20,364 nt of DNA from a virus: positions 1 through 20,364 of the IMG/VR virus record IMGVR_UViG_3300042870_000670; one strand, written 5' to 3'. Positions 14,383 to 20,055 of the stretch are shown piece after piece. The notes beneath the pieces were generated by a model. That model searched no databases. It had not been told where the DNA came from and was given only the letters and a program-made list of their open reading frames with translations. The number at the start of each line of letters is the position of its first letter. The stretch's first letter is position 1. Made by a program: the position numbers and the translations under genes.

Positions 14383-14399
14383 TGAGTTATGTTAACTCA
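14383..14399. repeat. Perfect inverted repeat TGAGTTA-TGT-TAACTCA
   Basis: Seven-base arms with a 3-nt loop; on the minus strand it includes the RuvC stop codon. It lies in a 47-nt non-coding gap before the 78-aa gene. No T-run follows, so it is not a standard terminator. It may be an operator, a protein-binding site or an mRNA processing hairpin. Confidence 0.6.
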
Positions 14400-14861
14400 G
14401 TTGATGGCGCCGCGGGTGGCGGAGTCGAAGATGAGGAGGGCGTCGGCGTTCCACAGGGTGACGTCGACCGAGGGGAACAGTTCGGCAGCGCGGGCCTTGA
14501 GTTTGTTCTTCCACTGGGTCGTGGTCAGTTCGCCCTTGGTGCCGCAGGTGTGCGTCTTCTGCCAGATGGCCGGCCGGATGCGGTGGATTTTCCAGCCCAT
14601 GGCGACGGCGGCGCCGTAGAGGACGCCCGTGTTCCACATCAGTTTGCCGATGGCCGAGCCGGGGATGTTCTTGCCCGCGAACAGCGGGGGCTCCTCGAGG
14701 TAGAGGCTGACGTCCTTGGCCTTGCAGCTCAAGTCCGCGAGAAGTTGGCAGACCTCGACATCCGACCCGGGCATCTTAGCGCACTTGACCGGGTCGCCTT
14801 CAAGTGACCAGACGATGCCGCCGTTTACGCCAGGGTCGATTGCTACGAGGAGGTGCGCCAC
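14397..14861 (-). CDS. RuvC-like Holliday junction resolvase
   Basis: A 154-aa RNase H-fold nuclease. Acidic residues in family positions: D9 in VAIDPGVNGGI (6-16), E56/E57 in LYLEEPP (53-59), and D140/D146 in NADALLIFDSATRG (138-151). RuvC-family phage enzymes cut branched DNA produced by recombination and replication, clearing it before packaging. The start is GTG at 14861 (MAHLLVAIDPGVNG), 12 nt after the endolysin gene; no ATG lies in a sensible place. Length is close to E. coli RuvC (173 aa). Neighbouring ERF, exonuclease and ligase genes fit. Confidence 0.9.
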   Translation of the reverse strand: MAHLLVAIDPGVNGGIVWSLEGDPVKCAKMPGSDVEVCQLLADLSCKAKDVSLYLEEPPLFAGKNIPGSAIGKLMWNTGVLYGAAVAMGWKIHRIRPAIWQKTHTCGTKGELTTTQWKNKLKARAAELFPSVDVTLWNADALLIFDSATRGAIN

Positions 14862-14873
14862 AGGTCGAAACTT

Positions 14874-15326
14874 TCAACGGGTCAAAACCTTTTGCGAGCG
14901 GAATAAATTAGCCACGCGGAAGGCGTAGTCGTTCGCCCTGAAGTCTCGGCTGCGGGCCTCCGACCATCCGACATTCCAGACGAGCGCCATCTGTTCGGGG
15001 GTCGGGTCGGTCATGCCGAGGCGGTGGAAGTTCGACCTGATCCAGCGGAGGTGCGAAGCGGCCACCATGTCCTGCGCCGTAGCGTCGCGCCACTTAGACC
15101 AGGGGAAGGCGTAGTGGCCCTCGGCCTTGAGGCGGGCGGAGGCATCGTCCCAAGCGGCCTTTCCGACCTGATACTGGCCCCGCTCACCGGCCTTGCCGAT
15201 GGCCTTGCGGTTGTGCCCGGACTCGACCGCGGCGACGGCCTCAAGGAAGGCGGCGTCGGTCTTGGCTTGGGCGTTGAGCCCGAGGAGCAGCAGGGCGACG
15301 ACTGAGAAGCGCTGGTTTAGGGTCAT
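14874..15326 (-). CDS. Secreted lysozyme/SLT-like endolysin
   Basis: A 150-aa protein with an N-terminal signal sequence (MTLNQRFSVVALLLLGLNAQA, cleavage likely after residue 21) followed by a lysozyme-like domain. The catalytic Glu35 lies in VAAVESGHNRKAIGKAGERGQYQVG, the SLT-type 'ESGHN...G-RGQYQ' block; later helices include VAASHLRWIRSNFHRLGMTDPTPEQMALVWNVG and YAFRVANLF. It should cut peptidoglycan. The export signal suggests Sec-dependent release rather than holin-dependent access. It sits between RuvC and unknown small genes, about 3 kb from the membrane lysis genes, an unusual split. Its start overlaps the stop of the upstream gene as ATGA. Confidence 0.85.
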   Translation of the reverse strand: MTLNQRFSVVALLLLGLNAQAKTDAAFLEAVAAVESGHNRKAIGKAGERGQYQVGKAAWDDASARLKAEGHYAFPWSKWRDATAQDMVAASHLRWIRSNFHRLGMTDPTPEQMALVWNVGWSEARSRDFRANDYAFRVANLFRSQKVLTR

Positions 15327-15583
15327 AGAGGTAGTCCGTTTATGGTTAGGGTTCCGTCGAGGGTTATTTCGTATGTCTTTCCTTTGGTTGAGTTGATGCT
15401 GATACGCACTATACCCTTTGAGCTCTTCGCCAGTTTTAGGTCTCGTTCATGTATCTGCTTTTTTAATAATGCGATTTTACGCTCTCGGGTTTGCAAGGTT
15501 GCTTCGACCTCCCTGTTAAGGACGAAAGGGCCGTCGGTCTTCATGGACGCGACACCAGCGATGATGCTATAACGGCGAGGCAT
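15323..15583 (-). CDS. AT-rich small gene (86 aa), unknown
   Basis: From the ATG at 15583: MPRRYSIIAGVASMKTDGPFVL. Residues 30-55 are a basic coiled coil (REVEATLQTRERKIALLKKQIHERDLKL), and the C-terminus is beta-rich (IVRISINSTKGKTYEITLDGTLTINGLPL). The 28-residue upstream extension overlaps a neighbour and is rejected. Base composition is markedly more AT-rich than the surrounding genes, a sign of recent acquisition. The last codon overlaps the endolysin start. No family recognised; a lysis or envelope role is conceivable only from position. Confidence 0.6.
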   Translation of the reverse strand: MPRRYSIIAGVASMKTDGPFVLNREVEATLQTRERKIALLKKQIHERDLKLAKSSKGIVRISINSTKGKTYEITLDGTLTINGLPL

Positions 15584-15584
15584 A

Positions 15585-15869
15585 CTATACGCGTCTCGGG
15601 ACTTGTGATCCGGCGACCTCGAAGCCGTCGAGCTCGTAGGAGTATTGGATGCCGACCCAGCCACCGGCGGCGGCGTAAGCCTGGAGCGATACTTTCACGG
15701 CGCCGTCCTCGTGCAGGGCCTCGTGGTAGTGGTGCAGGAGTTTCTTCATGCGGCCGGAGGCGATGGCCGTCTTGTTGGAGCAGATGTCCCCGGTCAGGAT
15801 GCGCTCGTTGATTTCGTATATCTCGGAGAGCAGGGCGACCATGCCGTCGAGGTGTTTGAAACTACTCAT
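15585..15869 (-). CDS. Hypothetical 94-aa protein
   Basis: Begins MSSFKHLDGMVALLSEIYEINERILTGDICSNKTAIASGRMKKLLHHYHEALHEDGA. Predicted helical N-terminal half and a beta-rich C-terminal half (AVKVSLQAYAAAGGWVGIQYSYELDGFEVAG). It overlaps the preceding coiled-coil gene by eight nt. No family recognised. Overlap geometry and good composition support a real gene. Confidence 0.6.
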   Translation of the reverse strand: MSSFKHLDGMVALLSEIYEINERILTGDICSNKTAIASGRMKKLLHHYHEALHEDGAVKVSLQAYAAAGGWVGIQYSYELDGFEVAGSQVPRRV

Positions 15870-16221
15870 GAGGGTGAGCGTCGGGGGTGATGACGCGGCC
15901 TAGCATGATGGCGGCGTCGATGTCGGCGATCTGCTTGCGCAGCTTGTCATTCTCCTCGAGCACACGGAGCCATCGGGCGTGGTCGGTCTCGGCCTCGATG
16001 CGCCAATAGTTCACGTTGCCGGCGAGACGCTCGGCCTCGGTGCGGAGGTTCGCGATTTCCTCGGACTGGTCGACGATGATGTGCGATTGCATGGTCAGGG
16101 CGTTGTCGAGGCGGTCGGACATGGCCTTGAGGGCCACGGCGTTCTTGTGCAGCTGACGGGCGATGCTCCAGGGGAAGAGCCACCAGAGGCGGGGGAGGGA
16201 GTCGGGTTTGATGATGGTCAT
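15862..16221 (-). CDS. Hypothetical coiled-coil protein
   Basis: Start set at the internal ATG at 16221 (MTIIKPDSLPRLWWLFPWSIARQLHKNAVALK), giving 119 aa. An in-frame ATG at 16254 would add a proline-rich, non-conserved-looking 11 residues and overlap the upstream gene by eight bases; it cannot be excluded. Residues about 25-95 form a long coiled coil (KAMSDRLDNALTMQSHIIVDQSEEIANLRTEAERLAGNVNYW...LEENDKLRKQIADID). The short hydrophobic WWLFPW patch near the N-terminus could be a membrane-interfacial anchor. Function unknown. Confidence 0.6.
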   Translation of the reverse strand: MTIIKPDSLPRLWWLFPWSIARQLHKNAVALKAMSDRLDNALTMQSHIIVDQSEEIANLRTEAERLAGNVNYWRIEAETDHARWLRVLEENDKLRKQIADIDAAIMLGRVITPDAHPHE

Positions 16222-16246
16222 GGGTTGGTAGGGGCGGTGGGAAGGG

Positions 16247-16534
16247 TCAGGCATGGGGAACTTGAGTCATAATGAATTCAACGTGGATTTGTCCTCCATC
16301 GTTATCGTCGAACTCCTCATACTTAACGACGAGCATGGTAAATCCAAAGAAGTCCTTAACCAGCGGGTGATTGGTACGACGGAATGCCGCGCTGTCTTCT
16401 CGCTCAATTGCACCAGCAACCCGGATGCCATTGACCCCAGATATTTGCATGGCCTTGACGTAAACGTGAAGCGTCTCGTCTGGGTTAAGGTTTATTTGAA
16501 TGGCCCTAGGCGCGTTAAGAATCATGTCTTTCAT
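16247..16534 (-). CDS. AT-rich hypothetical protein (95 aa)
   Basis: From the ATG at 16534: MKDMILNAPRAIQINLNPDETLHVYVKAMQISG. The sequence is strongly beta-patterned (HVYVKAMQISGVNGIRVAGAIERED, FGFTMLVVKYEEFDDNDGGQIHVEFIMTQ). Base composition is visibly lower in GC than neighbours. The upstream extension overlaps the HTH gene and was rejected; the chosen start is four bases after that gene's stop. No family recognised. Likely an accessory (moron-like) gene. Confidence 0.6.
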   Translation of the reverse strand: MKDMILNAPRAIQINLNPDETLHVYVKAMQISGVNGIRVAGAIEREDSAAFRRTNHPLVKDFFGFTMLVVKYEEFDDNDGGQIHVEFIMTQVPHA

Positions 16535-16538
16535 GGTC

Positions 16539-16799
16539 TTACTTCGTGCGCTTGGCGTACGGGCCGCGGCGGTTGAGGTTCGACCAGGGGATGCCGGCCA
16601 GCGCGATCCATGTGCGGACTGCGCCGACGGAAACGCCGAGGGCGAAGGCGGCATCGGCCTGAGACTTGCCGGCGGTGTTGAGGGCGTTGAGTTGCGGAAG
16701 CGTCTCGGCGAGACGGCGGGCGGCGTGGGGGAGCACCGGGCGGGACAGCCTGATGGGGCGGTCGCCGACGGTGATGATGTCGGTGGGTTCTTGGTTCAT
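16539..16799 (-). CDS. Small helix-turn-helix DNA-binding protein
   Basis: An 86-aa protein from the ATG at 16799 (MNQEPTDIITVGDRPIRLSRPVLPHAARRL). The C-terminal half holds a helix-turn-helix (AGKSQADAAFALGVSVGAVRTWIALAGIPWSNL, about 45-77) ending in a basic tail (NRRGPYAKRTK). The HTH resembles those that recognise operators or transposase-like ends. The longer in-frame start is rejected because the extension is Pro/Ser/Arg low complexity overlapping the ligase gene. It could be a transcriptional regulator of the early genes; no family is assigned. It lies 22 nt downstream of the ligase. Confidence 0.65.
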   Translation of the reverse strand: MNQEPTDIITVGDRPIRLSRPVLPHAARRLAETLPQLNALNTAGKSQADAAFALGVSVGAVRTWIALAGIPWSNLNRRGPYAKRTK

Positions 16800-16821
16800 G
16801 TGCGGTTTGGTTTGGGGGAGA

Positions 16822-17706
16822 TTACTTGTCGCCGCGGATGCGGACGAGGGAAGGGTGACGGAGGGAGGCGTCGGGGGTGACGCAGTGGAAGGCCACCTCG
16901 GCGGTCTGGCCGATGACCTGGGCACGGCGGGCGAGCAGATCGCGGCGGGTCTCGTTGCTCATTCCTGTCCCGACGTTGACGTAGCGACGACCGAGGCGGA
17001 CGACGATGCGGCCAGCCATGCCGGCGCACTTGCCTTCGCCTTCGACCACGTCCACGACCTCAGCGTCCACGGTGTCGGAGGCCTTGAGTTTCTGCCAAGC
17101 TGCGGAGCGGACGCCGTGGGAGTAGTAAGCGCCAGCGTCTTTGACCATGACGCCCTCGAAACCTTGCGCCGTGAAGTCACGGAAGGCCTCCTCGGGCAGG
17201 ACGCCGACGAGGGAGGGGACGAGCAGGAGGGAGCAGGGCTTAGGCAGGGCGGCCTCGAAGATATCGGCGAGCACCTTGCGACGTTCGCGGTAGGTGCGGC
17301 TGCTCATCGAGGGAATGTCGAAGACCCAGAGGCGGGCGTCGAGGGCCGGTGCTTCGGAGCGGATTTCCCCGACGTCATTGAAGAACCCTTTGCCGGCGAC
17401 GGCTTCGCAGTCCAGCGTCCAGATTCCGCGGAGAGCGCCGAAGAGGTCGAGCACCTCCTGGGCGAGATGGTCGAGGGAGGCGAGGCGATTGCCACGGCGG
17501 GAGGCGAAGGAGACTACGCCGTTGTCGAGGTCGGCGGTGACGATCACGCGGACGCCGTCCACCTTGGGCTCGACCGCGTAGAGGGCCGGGAGTTCGCCGC
17601 AGTAGGTCTTGGCGAGCATGGCCACGCCGCGAGGAGCGGAGGGCTTACGGGTGGAGGGACGCACGTTGAACTGCGCTTCGACCTTGCGGAAGAGTTCGTC
17701 GAGCAT
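16822..17706 (-). CDS. ATP-dependent DNA ligase
   Basis: A 294-aa ligase that seals nicks in replicating and recombining phage DNA. Nucleophile Lys48 lies in motif I (EPKVDGVRV, 46-54). Further motifs: SFASRRGNRL (66-75), TLDCEAVAG (97-105), ARLWVFDI (124-131), EGVMVKD (184-190, motif IV) and WQKLKASDTVDAEVVDVVEG (204-223, motif V entering the OB domain), with an OB-like tail (GRIVVRLGRRYVNVGTGMSNETRRDLL). It has the minimal length of phage ligases of the T7 type (T7 is 359 aa), so it is shorter than average but all core motifs are present. Start ATG at 17706, five bases after the small membrane gene. Confidence 0.92.
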   Translation of the reverse strand: MLDELFRKVEAQFNVRPSTRKPSAPRGVAMLAKTYCGELPALYAVEPKVDGVRVIVTADLDNGVVSFASRRGNRLASLDHLAQEVLDLFGALRGIWTLDCEAVAGKGFFNDVGEIRSEAPALDARLWVFDIPSMSSRTYRERRKVLADIFEAALPKPCSLLLVPSLVGVLPEEAFRDFTAQGFEGVMVKDAGAYYSHGVRSAAWQKLKASDTVDAEVVDVVEGEGKCAGMAGRIVVRLGRRYVNVGTGMSNETRRDLLARRAQVIGQTAEVAFHCVTPDASLRHPSLVRIRGDK

Positions 17707-17711
17707 GGCGA

Positions 17712-17852
17712 TCAGCGGGCGCGGCGGATGACGGCCTTGGCCTTGACCGGCTCGGGGCCGTTGATGGCGCGATACAGTTCGGGGCCGTAGAAGGTGACGG
17801 CGACGAGCCAGCCGAAGGTGAGGAGGAAGGTCAGGGCGATGAGGGCTTTCAT
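17712..17852 (-). CDS. Small membrane protein (46 aa)
   Basis: Encodes MKALIALTFLLTFGWLVAVTFYGPELYRAINGPEPVKAKAVIRRAR. Residues 2-22 form a single hydrophobic helix followed by a short basic tail. It fits exactly between the ligase (five bases) and the 76-aa gene (11 bases), and the composition is coding-like. It might be a small holin or another membrane-active peptide, but one helix of this length is not diagnostic. Confidence 0.55.
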   Translation of the reverse strand: MKALIALTFLLTFGWLVAVTFYGPELYRAINGPEPVKAKAVIRRAR

Positions 17853-17863
17853 GTGCGTGGGCG

Positions 17864-18094
17864 TTAGGCGTTGATGGAGCGGGCGAAGGCGTTCGTCTGA
17901 TTGACGAGGACGATGTAGGCGTCTTCGCAGTCGTTCACCGCGGTGTGCAGTTCTTCGATGGCGGAGAGAGGCGCGCCGGAGTTATAGGTCTTGCGGACCT
18001 TGCGGATCATGGCGTCGATGCGCTTACGGAAGACGGCGCATTCGGCTTTCATGTCTTCGAGCTGCTGGAGTTTGGAGGCGGGGGTGGTGGTCAT
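17864..18094 (-). CDS. Hypothetical helical protein (76 aa), first gene after the structured interval
   Basis: MTTTPASKLQQLEDMKAECAVFRKRIDAMIRKVRKTYNSGAPLSAIEELHTAVNDCEDAYIVLVNQTNAFARSINA. Two helical blocks joined by a short Gly/Ser/Pro linker, mildly basic in the centre. It is the first gene downstream of the 252-bp interval that carries the palindrome and hairpins, so it probably heads the early transcription unit. Function unknown; no family recognised. Confidence 0.65.
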   Translation of the reverse strand: MTTTPASKLQQLEDMKAECAVFRKRIDAMIRKVRKTYNSGAPLSAIEELHTAVNDCEDAYIVLVNQTNAFARSINA

Positions 18095-18126
18095 GTGTTG
18101 TGCGGTTGTGCCCGACTACATTCACC

Positions 18127-18144
18127 GACCGAATGCATTCAGTC
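18127..18144. promoter_or_regulatory. Imperfect 18-bp palindrome, candidate operator
   Basis: GAC-c-GAATGCATTC-a-GTC reads nearly the same on both strands, with one mismatched pair and a perfect 10-bp GAATGCATTC core. It lies 33-50 nt upstream of the ATG at 18094, and a TTGACT hexamer (minus strand, 18141-18146) overlaps one arm. A convincing -10 box at the right distance is not seen. The position fits binding of a dimeric repressor or activator controlling the early genes. Confidence 0.5.
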
Positions 18145-18178
18145 AAACACTTTAAATCGAAACCTTTGACAGGCATAG

Positions 18179-18340
18179 GGTGCCCTCCGGCGAGGGTACC
18201 AGGGCGACCGGCCCTAACAGACCCGGCGCAAGGGCGGCTCCCGCGTGAAGCCCGATAGTCCCAAGCCGCCGTTAAGGTCCGTTCTGGGGTTAACTATGCC
18301 CTTAGGGTTGCCTCCGTCAAGGGGCAATAGACCCCCTTGG
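18179..18340. ncRNA. Structured non-coding interval, possible RNA element
   Basis: The 252 bp between 18095 and 18346 hold no credible ORF but several stem-loops: GGTGCCCTC/GAGGGTACC with a CGGC loop (18179-18200), AGGGC/GCCCT (18201-18215), GGCGGCT/AGCCGCC (18233-18270) and CAAGGGG/CCCCTTG (18318-18339). In the first stem a G-U pair is valid only for RNA copied in the plus sense, whereas minus-sense RNA would have an A-C mismatch. It could be a small RNA, a structured leader, a terminator region or a DNA structural site. I recognise no known RNA family. Confidence 0.35.
18318..18339 (-). terminator. Stem-loop just after the lysis gene cluster
   Basis: CAAGGGG and CCCCTTG form a perfect 7-bp stem with an 8-nt loop, starting eight bases after the stop of the last gene of the lysis cluster (18347). 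No T-run follows, so it is not a strong intrinsic terminator; it could be an attenuator or a processing/stability hairpin. Confidence 0.4.
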
Positions 18341-18346
18341 CTTGCC

Positions 18347-18670
18347 CTAGGAGACGCTTTGACGGCGGGAACGTAAGAAGACCGCCACCCCTACCCCTAG
18401 GCACCCTACGGCCAAGGCCCAGCCTAGGTCGCGGACGGACTTCAGGGCCATCGTCGCCGTGCTCATGTTGCGCTCGAGGTCGGCGGAGTCGGATTTCAGG
18501 CCAGCATCCGTCACGATCATGACCAGGGCGTCAGTCGATTGCAGCTGGTCGAGGACGTAGCCGGCGATGTAGGCCGACGACAGGGCCGAGACTCCCGCGA
18601 AGCCGGTGAGCAGCGTGACCGCCAGCAGAAGGTTACCGCTTCCGCTTGTTGACTGCTTTGCCTTTGCCAT
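18347..18670 (-). CDS. Two-helix membrane protein overlapping the holin candidate
   Basis: A 107-aa protein, MAKAKQSTSGSGNLLLAVTLLTGFAGVSALSSAYIAG. A hydrophobic segment spans about 13-38, a polar loop follows (TDAGLKSDSADLERNMSTATMALKSVRD), and a second hydrophobic helix spans 82-99 (LGWALAVGCLGVGVAVFL) before a basic tail (RSRRQ). It overlaps the upstream holin candidate by 38 nt in another frame, so the two are probably translated together. This could be an antiholin or second holin. It is the last gene before the structured interval. The family is not recognised. Confidence 0.65.
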   Translation of the reverse strand: MAKAKQSTSGSGNLLLAVTLLTGFAGVSALSSAYIAGYVLDQLQSTDALVMIVTDAGLKSDSADLERNMSTATMALKSVRDLGWALAVGCLGVGVAVFLRSRRQSVS

Positions 18671-19010
18671 GGGGTTTCGGTTTGCCGACGACCGCGGCGA
18701 CTTCCTTCTCTCCGCGGGCCTTGATGTATTTCATCAGGTAGTCCAGGCATTCGGGGGCCGCGTAGCCGGCCGCACCGACGACGCCCATCTTCAGGCCCGG
18801 GCTTTGGATGTGGTCTTGGATGCCGTAGCCGACCAAGGCCGCAGTGATCGCGGCGGCGAGGACACGGCGCACGACCCAGCCCAGGGACACAGGTTCGGTC
18901 GATAGCAGAAGGCGGGCCGTCATGGCTAGGCCGCCGAGGACTGACGCGACGACGCCGTCCTTGAGTTCCTTCGGGATGTCCTCGGGGCTGATGGGAGGGG
19001 GAGGGCTCAT
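18633..19010 (-). CDS. Holin candidate (three hydrophobic helices)
   Basis: A 125-aa protein from the ATG at 19010 (MSPPPPISPEDIPKELKDGVV), chosen because it overlaps the peptidase stop as ATGA. Three hydrophobic segments are visible: about 18-36 (GVVASVLGGLAMTARLLL), 43-63 (VVRRVLAAAITAALVGYGI) and 74-91 (MGVVGAAGYAAPECLDYL), with a very basic C-terminus (KPKPHGKGKAVNKRKR). The pattern resembles P1 LydA-type holins, including the Gly-rich third helix. Holins form lesions in the inner membrane that trigger lysis. Placement next to a spanin-like gene supports this. Confidence 0.7.
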   Translation of the reverse strand: MSPPPPISPEDIPKELKDGVVASVLGGLAMTARLLLSTEPVSLGWVVRRVLAAAITAALVGYGIQDHIQSPGLKMGVVGAAGYAAPECLDYLMKYIKARGEKEVAAVVGKPKPHGKGKAVNKRKR

Positions 19011-19324
19011 GGGTTGATGACGGTGCGGCGGTAGCCCATGCGCCAAAGGGACTCGGCGATGCGGGTCGCTCCGGCCTCGACCGCGTCTTCGTCGAGAAAA
19101 GGATACGTGTCGTGAATCAGCTCGTGGACGGCCGTGTCGATGAGCTCATGTTCAGGCTGACGAGGGTCGACGTGGATGTCTCCGTAGCCTTTCCAGCAGT
19201 AGCCGAAGGGTGTCTTGCATTTCGGATCGTGCGAGGGCTTTGCCTTCCCGAGGATGCGGAAGGTGAAGTGAGGCTCCGCGTATTTGACCGCGGGCGGGTC
19301 AGACTTGGGGCGGGGCTTGCTCAT
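19007..19324 (-). CDS. HExxH (SprT-like) zinc peptidase candidate
   Basis: A 105-aa protein with TAVHELIHDTYPFLDEDAVEAGATRIAESLWRMGYRR (64-100): the zinc motif H67-E68-L-I-H71 followed by an acidic stretch (E79, D80, E83) that may supply the third ligand. This arrangement recalls SprT-like metallopeptidases, which are normally cytosolic, though this protein is shorter and lacks the full SprT body. No signal peptide is visible. It is embedded between the spanin-like and holin candidate genes, overlapping both (26 nt and 4 nt), so its expression is tied to lysis. Its substrate is unknown; cell-wall cross-links or a host protein are possibilities. Confidence 0.75.
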   Translation of the reverse strand: MSKPRPKSDPPAVKYAEPHFTFRILGKAKPSHDPKCKTPFGYCWKGYGDIHVDPRQPEHELIDTAVHELIHDTYPFLDEDAVEAGATRIAESLWRMGYRRTVINP

Positions 19325-20051
19325 CGTCGGCAGGGGTGGGCTTGTTCACCGAGTCCCTAACACGGTCAGCCAGCCACCACAGCCCCAGGCCGCAGGAGAT
19401 GACGAGGGTCGCACCGGCCGCATATTCAAACCAGGGCGAGTCGATGATGAAGGGAACCGATCCGCAGAAGGCGCCGCAGAGAAGCAGGGGCAGACCGATG
19501 CGGGGGCCTAGGAATGCGGTCGTCAGCGCACCGATGACGGCGAGGCCGGCACCGACGAGCGTCCAAGTCTGGGCGGAGGCGTCCTTCTTCACGCGCTCGA
19601 CCTCGGCTTGCAGTTCCTTGATGCGGGCATCCTTTAAATCGGACACCCTTTTGGCTTCAGATTGGTCGGCCTCTAGTCGTTCCCATGCCTTGGTCACGGC
19701 GGTGGCGAGTTGACGACCGAAGGCCATCTGGCGGGCGTAGTCGATGGGGTCGGCCTTGGTAGCCCGGGCCATGGCGAAGGCCACGTCGGCCTCGGGCGGT
19801 GCGGGGAGATAGGACTGGGCCAGCCGAGACTCCGCGACGACGACCTTGGCCTTATCGGCGTTACGCTCGATGGCCACGAGGGCCGAGGCCACGCGGTGAT
19901 CCGTCTTGTCTAGGTCTTTGCCGAGCGTGGCGACGTTGTCAGGCTTCGTCGGGGCCGGCGGCTGGACGGGCAGGGGCGGCAGAGCGTCACCCTTGCGGAA
20001 CAGACTGCACCCGGTCAGGGCCAGGACGGCGATGACCAGGAACAGGCGCAC
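19299..20051 (-). CDS. Lipoprotein with coiled coil and C-terminal membrane helices, u-spanin-like
   Basis: A 250-aa protein. The N-terminal lipoprotein signal is MRLFLVIAVLALTGC (lipobox L12-T-G-C15, Ser at +2, so outer-membrane sorting is expected). A proline-rich linker (LPPLPVQPPAPTKP) leads to a helical, coiled-coil region (about 100-158, RLEADQSEAKRVSDLKDARIKELQAEVERVKK). Three hydrophobic helices follow: about 162-182, 185-204 and 208-228. This outer-membrane anchor, periplasmic coil and inner-membrane anchor is the layout of unimolecular spanins such as T1 gp11, which fuse inner and outer membranes at lysis, though three C-terminal helices rather than one is unusual. The start is GTG at 20051, four bases after the upstream stop. 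Confidence 0.72.
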   Translation of the reverse strand: MRLFLVIAVLALTGCSLFRKGDALPPLPVQPPAPTKPDNVATLGKDLDKTDHRVASALVAIERNADKAKVVVAESRLAQSYLPAPPEADVAFAMARATKADPIDYARQMAFGRQLATAVTKAWERLEADQSEAKRVSDLKDARIKELQAEVERVKKDASAQTWTLVGAGLAVIGALTTAFLGPRIGLPLLLCGAFCGSVPFIIDSPWFEYAAGATLVISCGLGLWWLADRVRDSVNKPTPADDEQAPPQV

Positions 20052-20055
20052 AGGG

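Noticed and set aside
16666-17790. Plus-strand frame of 374 codons opposite the ligase
   Set aside because: The minus-strand ligase has all nucleotidyltransferase motifs. The antisense product is Gly/Ala/Glu/Asp-rich and has no recognisable domain.
18095-18178. Sigma-70 promoter ahead of the early genes
   Set aside because: A TTGACT hexamer is present, but no acceptable -10 element at 16-18 bp is visible, so only the palindrome was reported.
18274-18281. AAGGTCCG, the core of the 7241 repeats, reappearing in the structured interval
   Set aside because: A single 8-mer match on the opposite strand is easily chance in 20 kb of GC-rich sequence.
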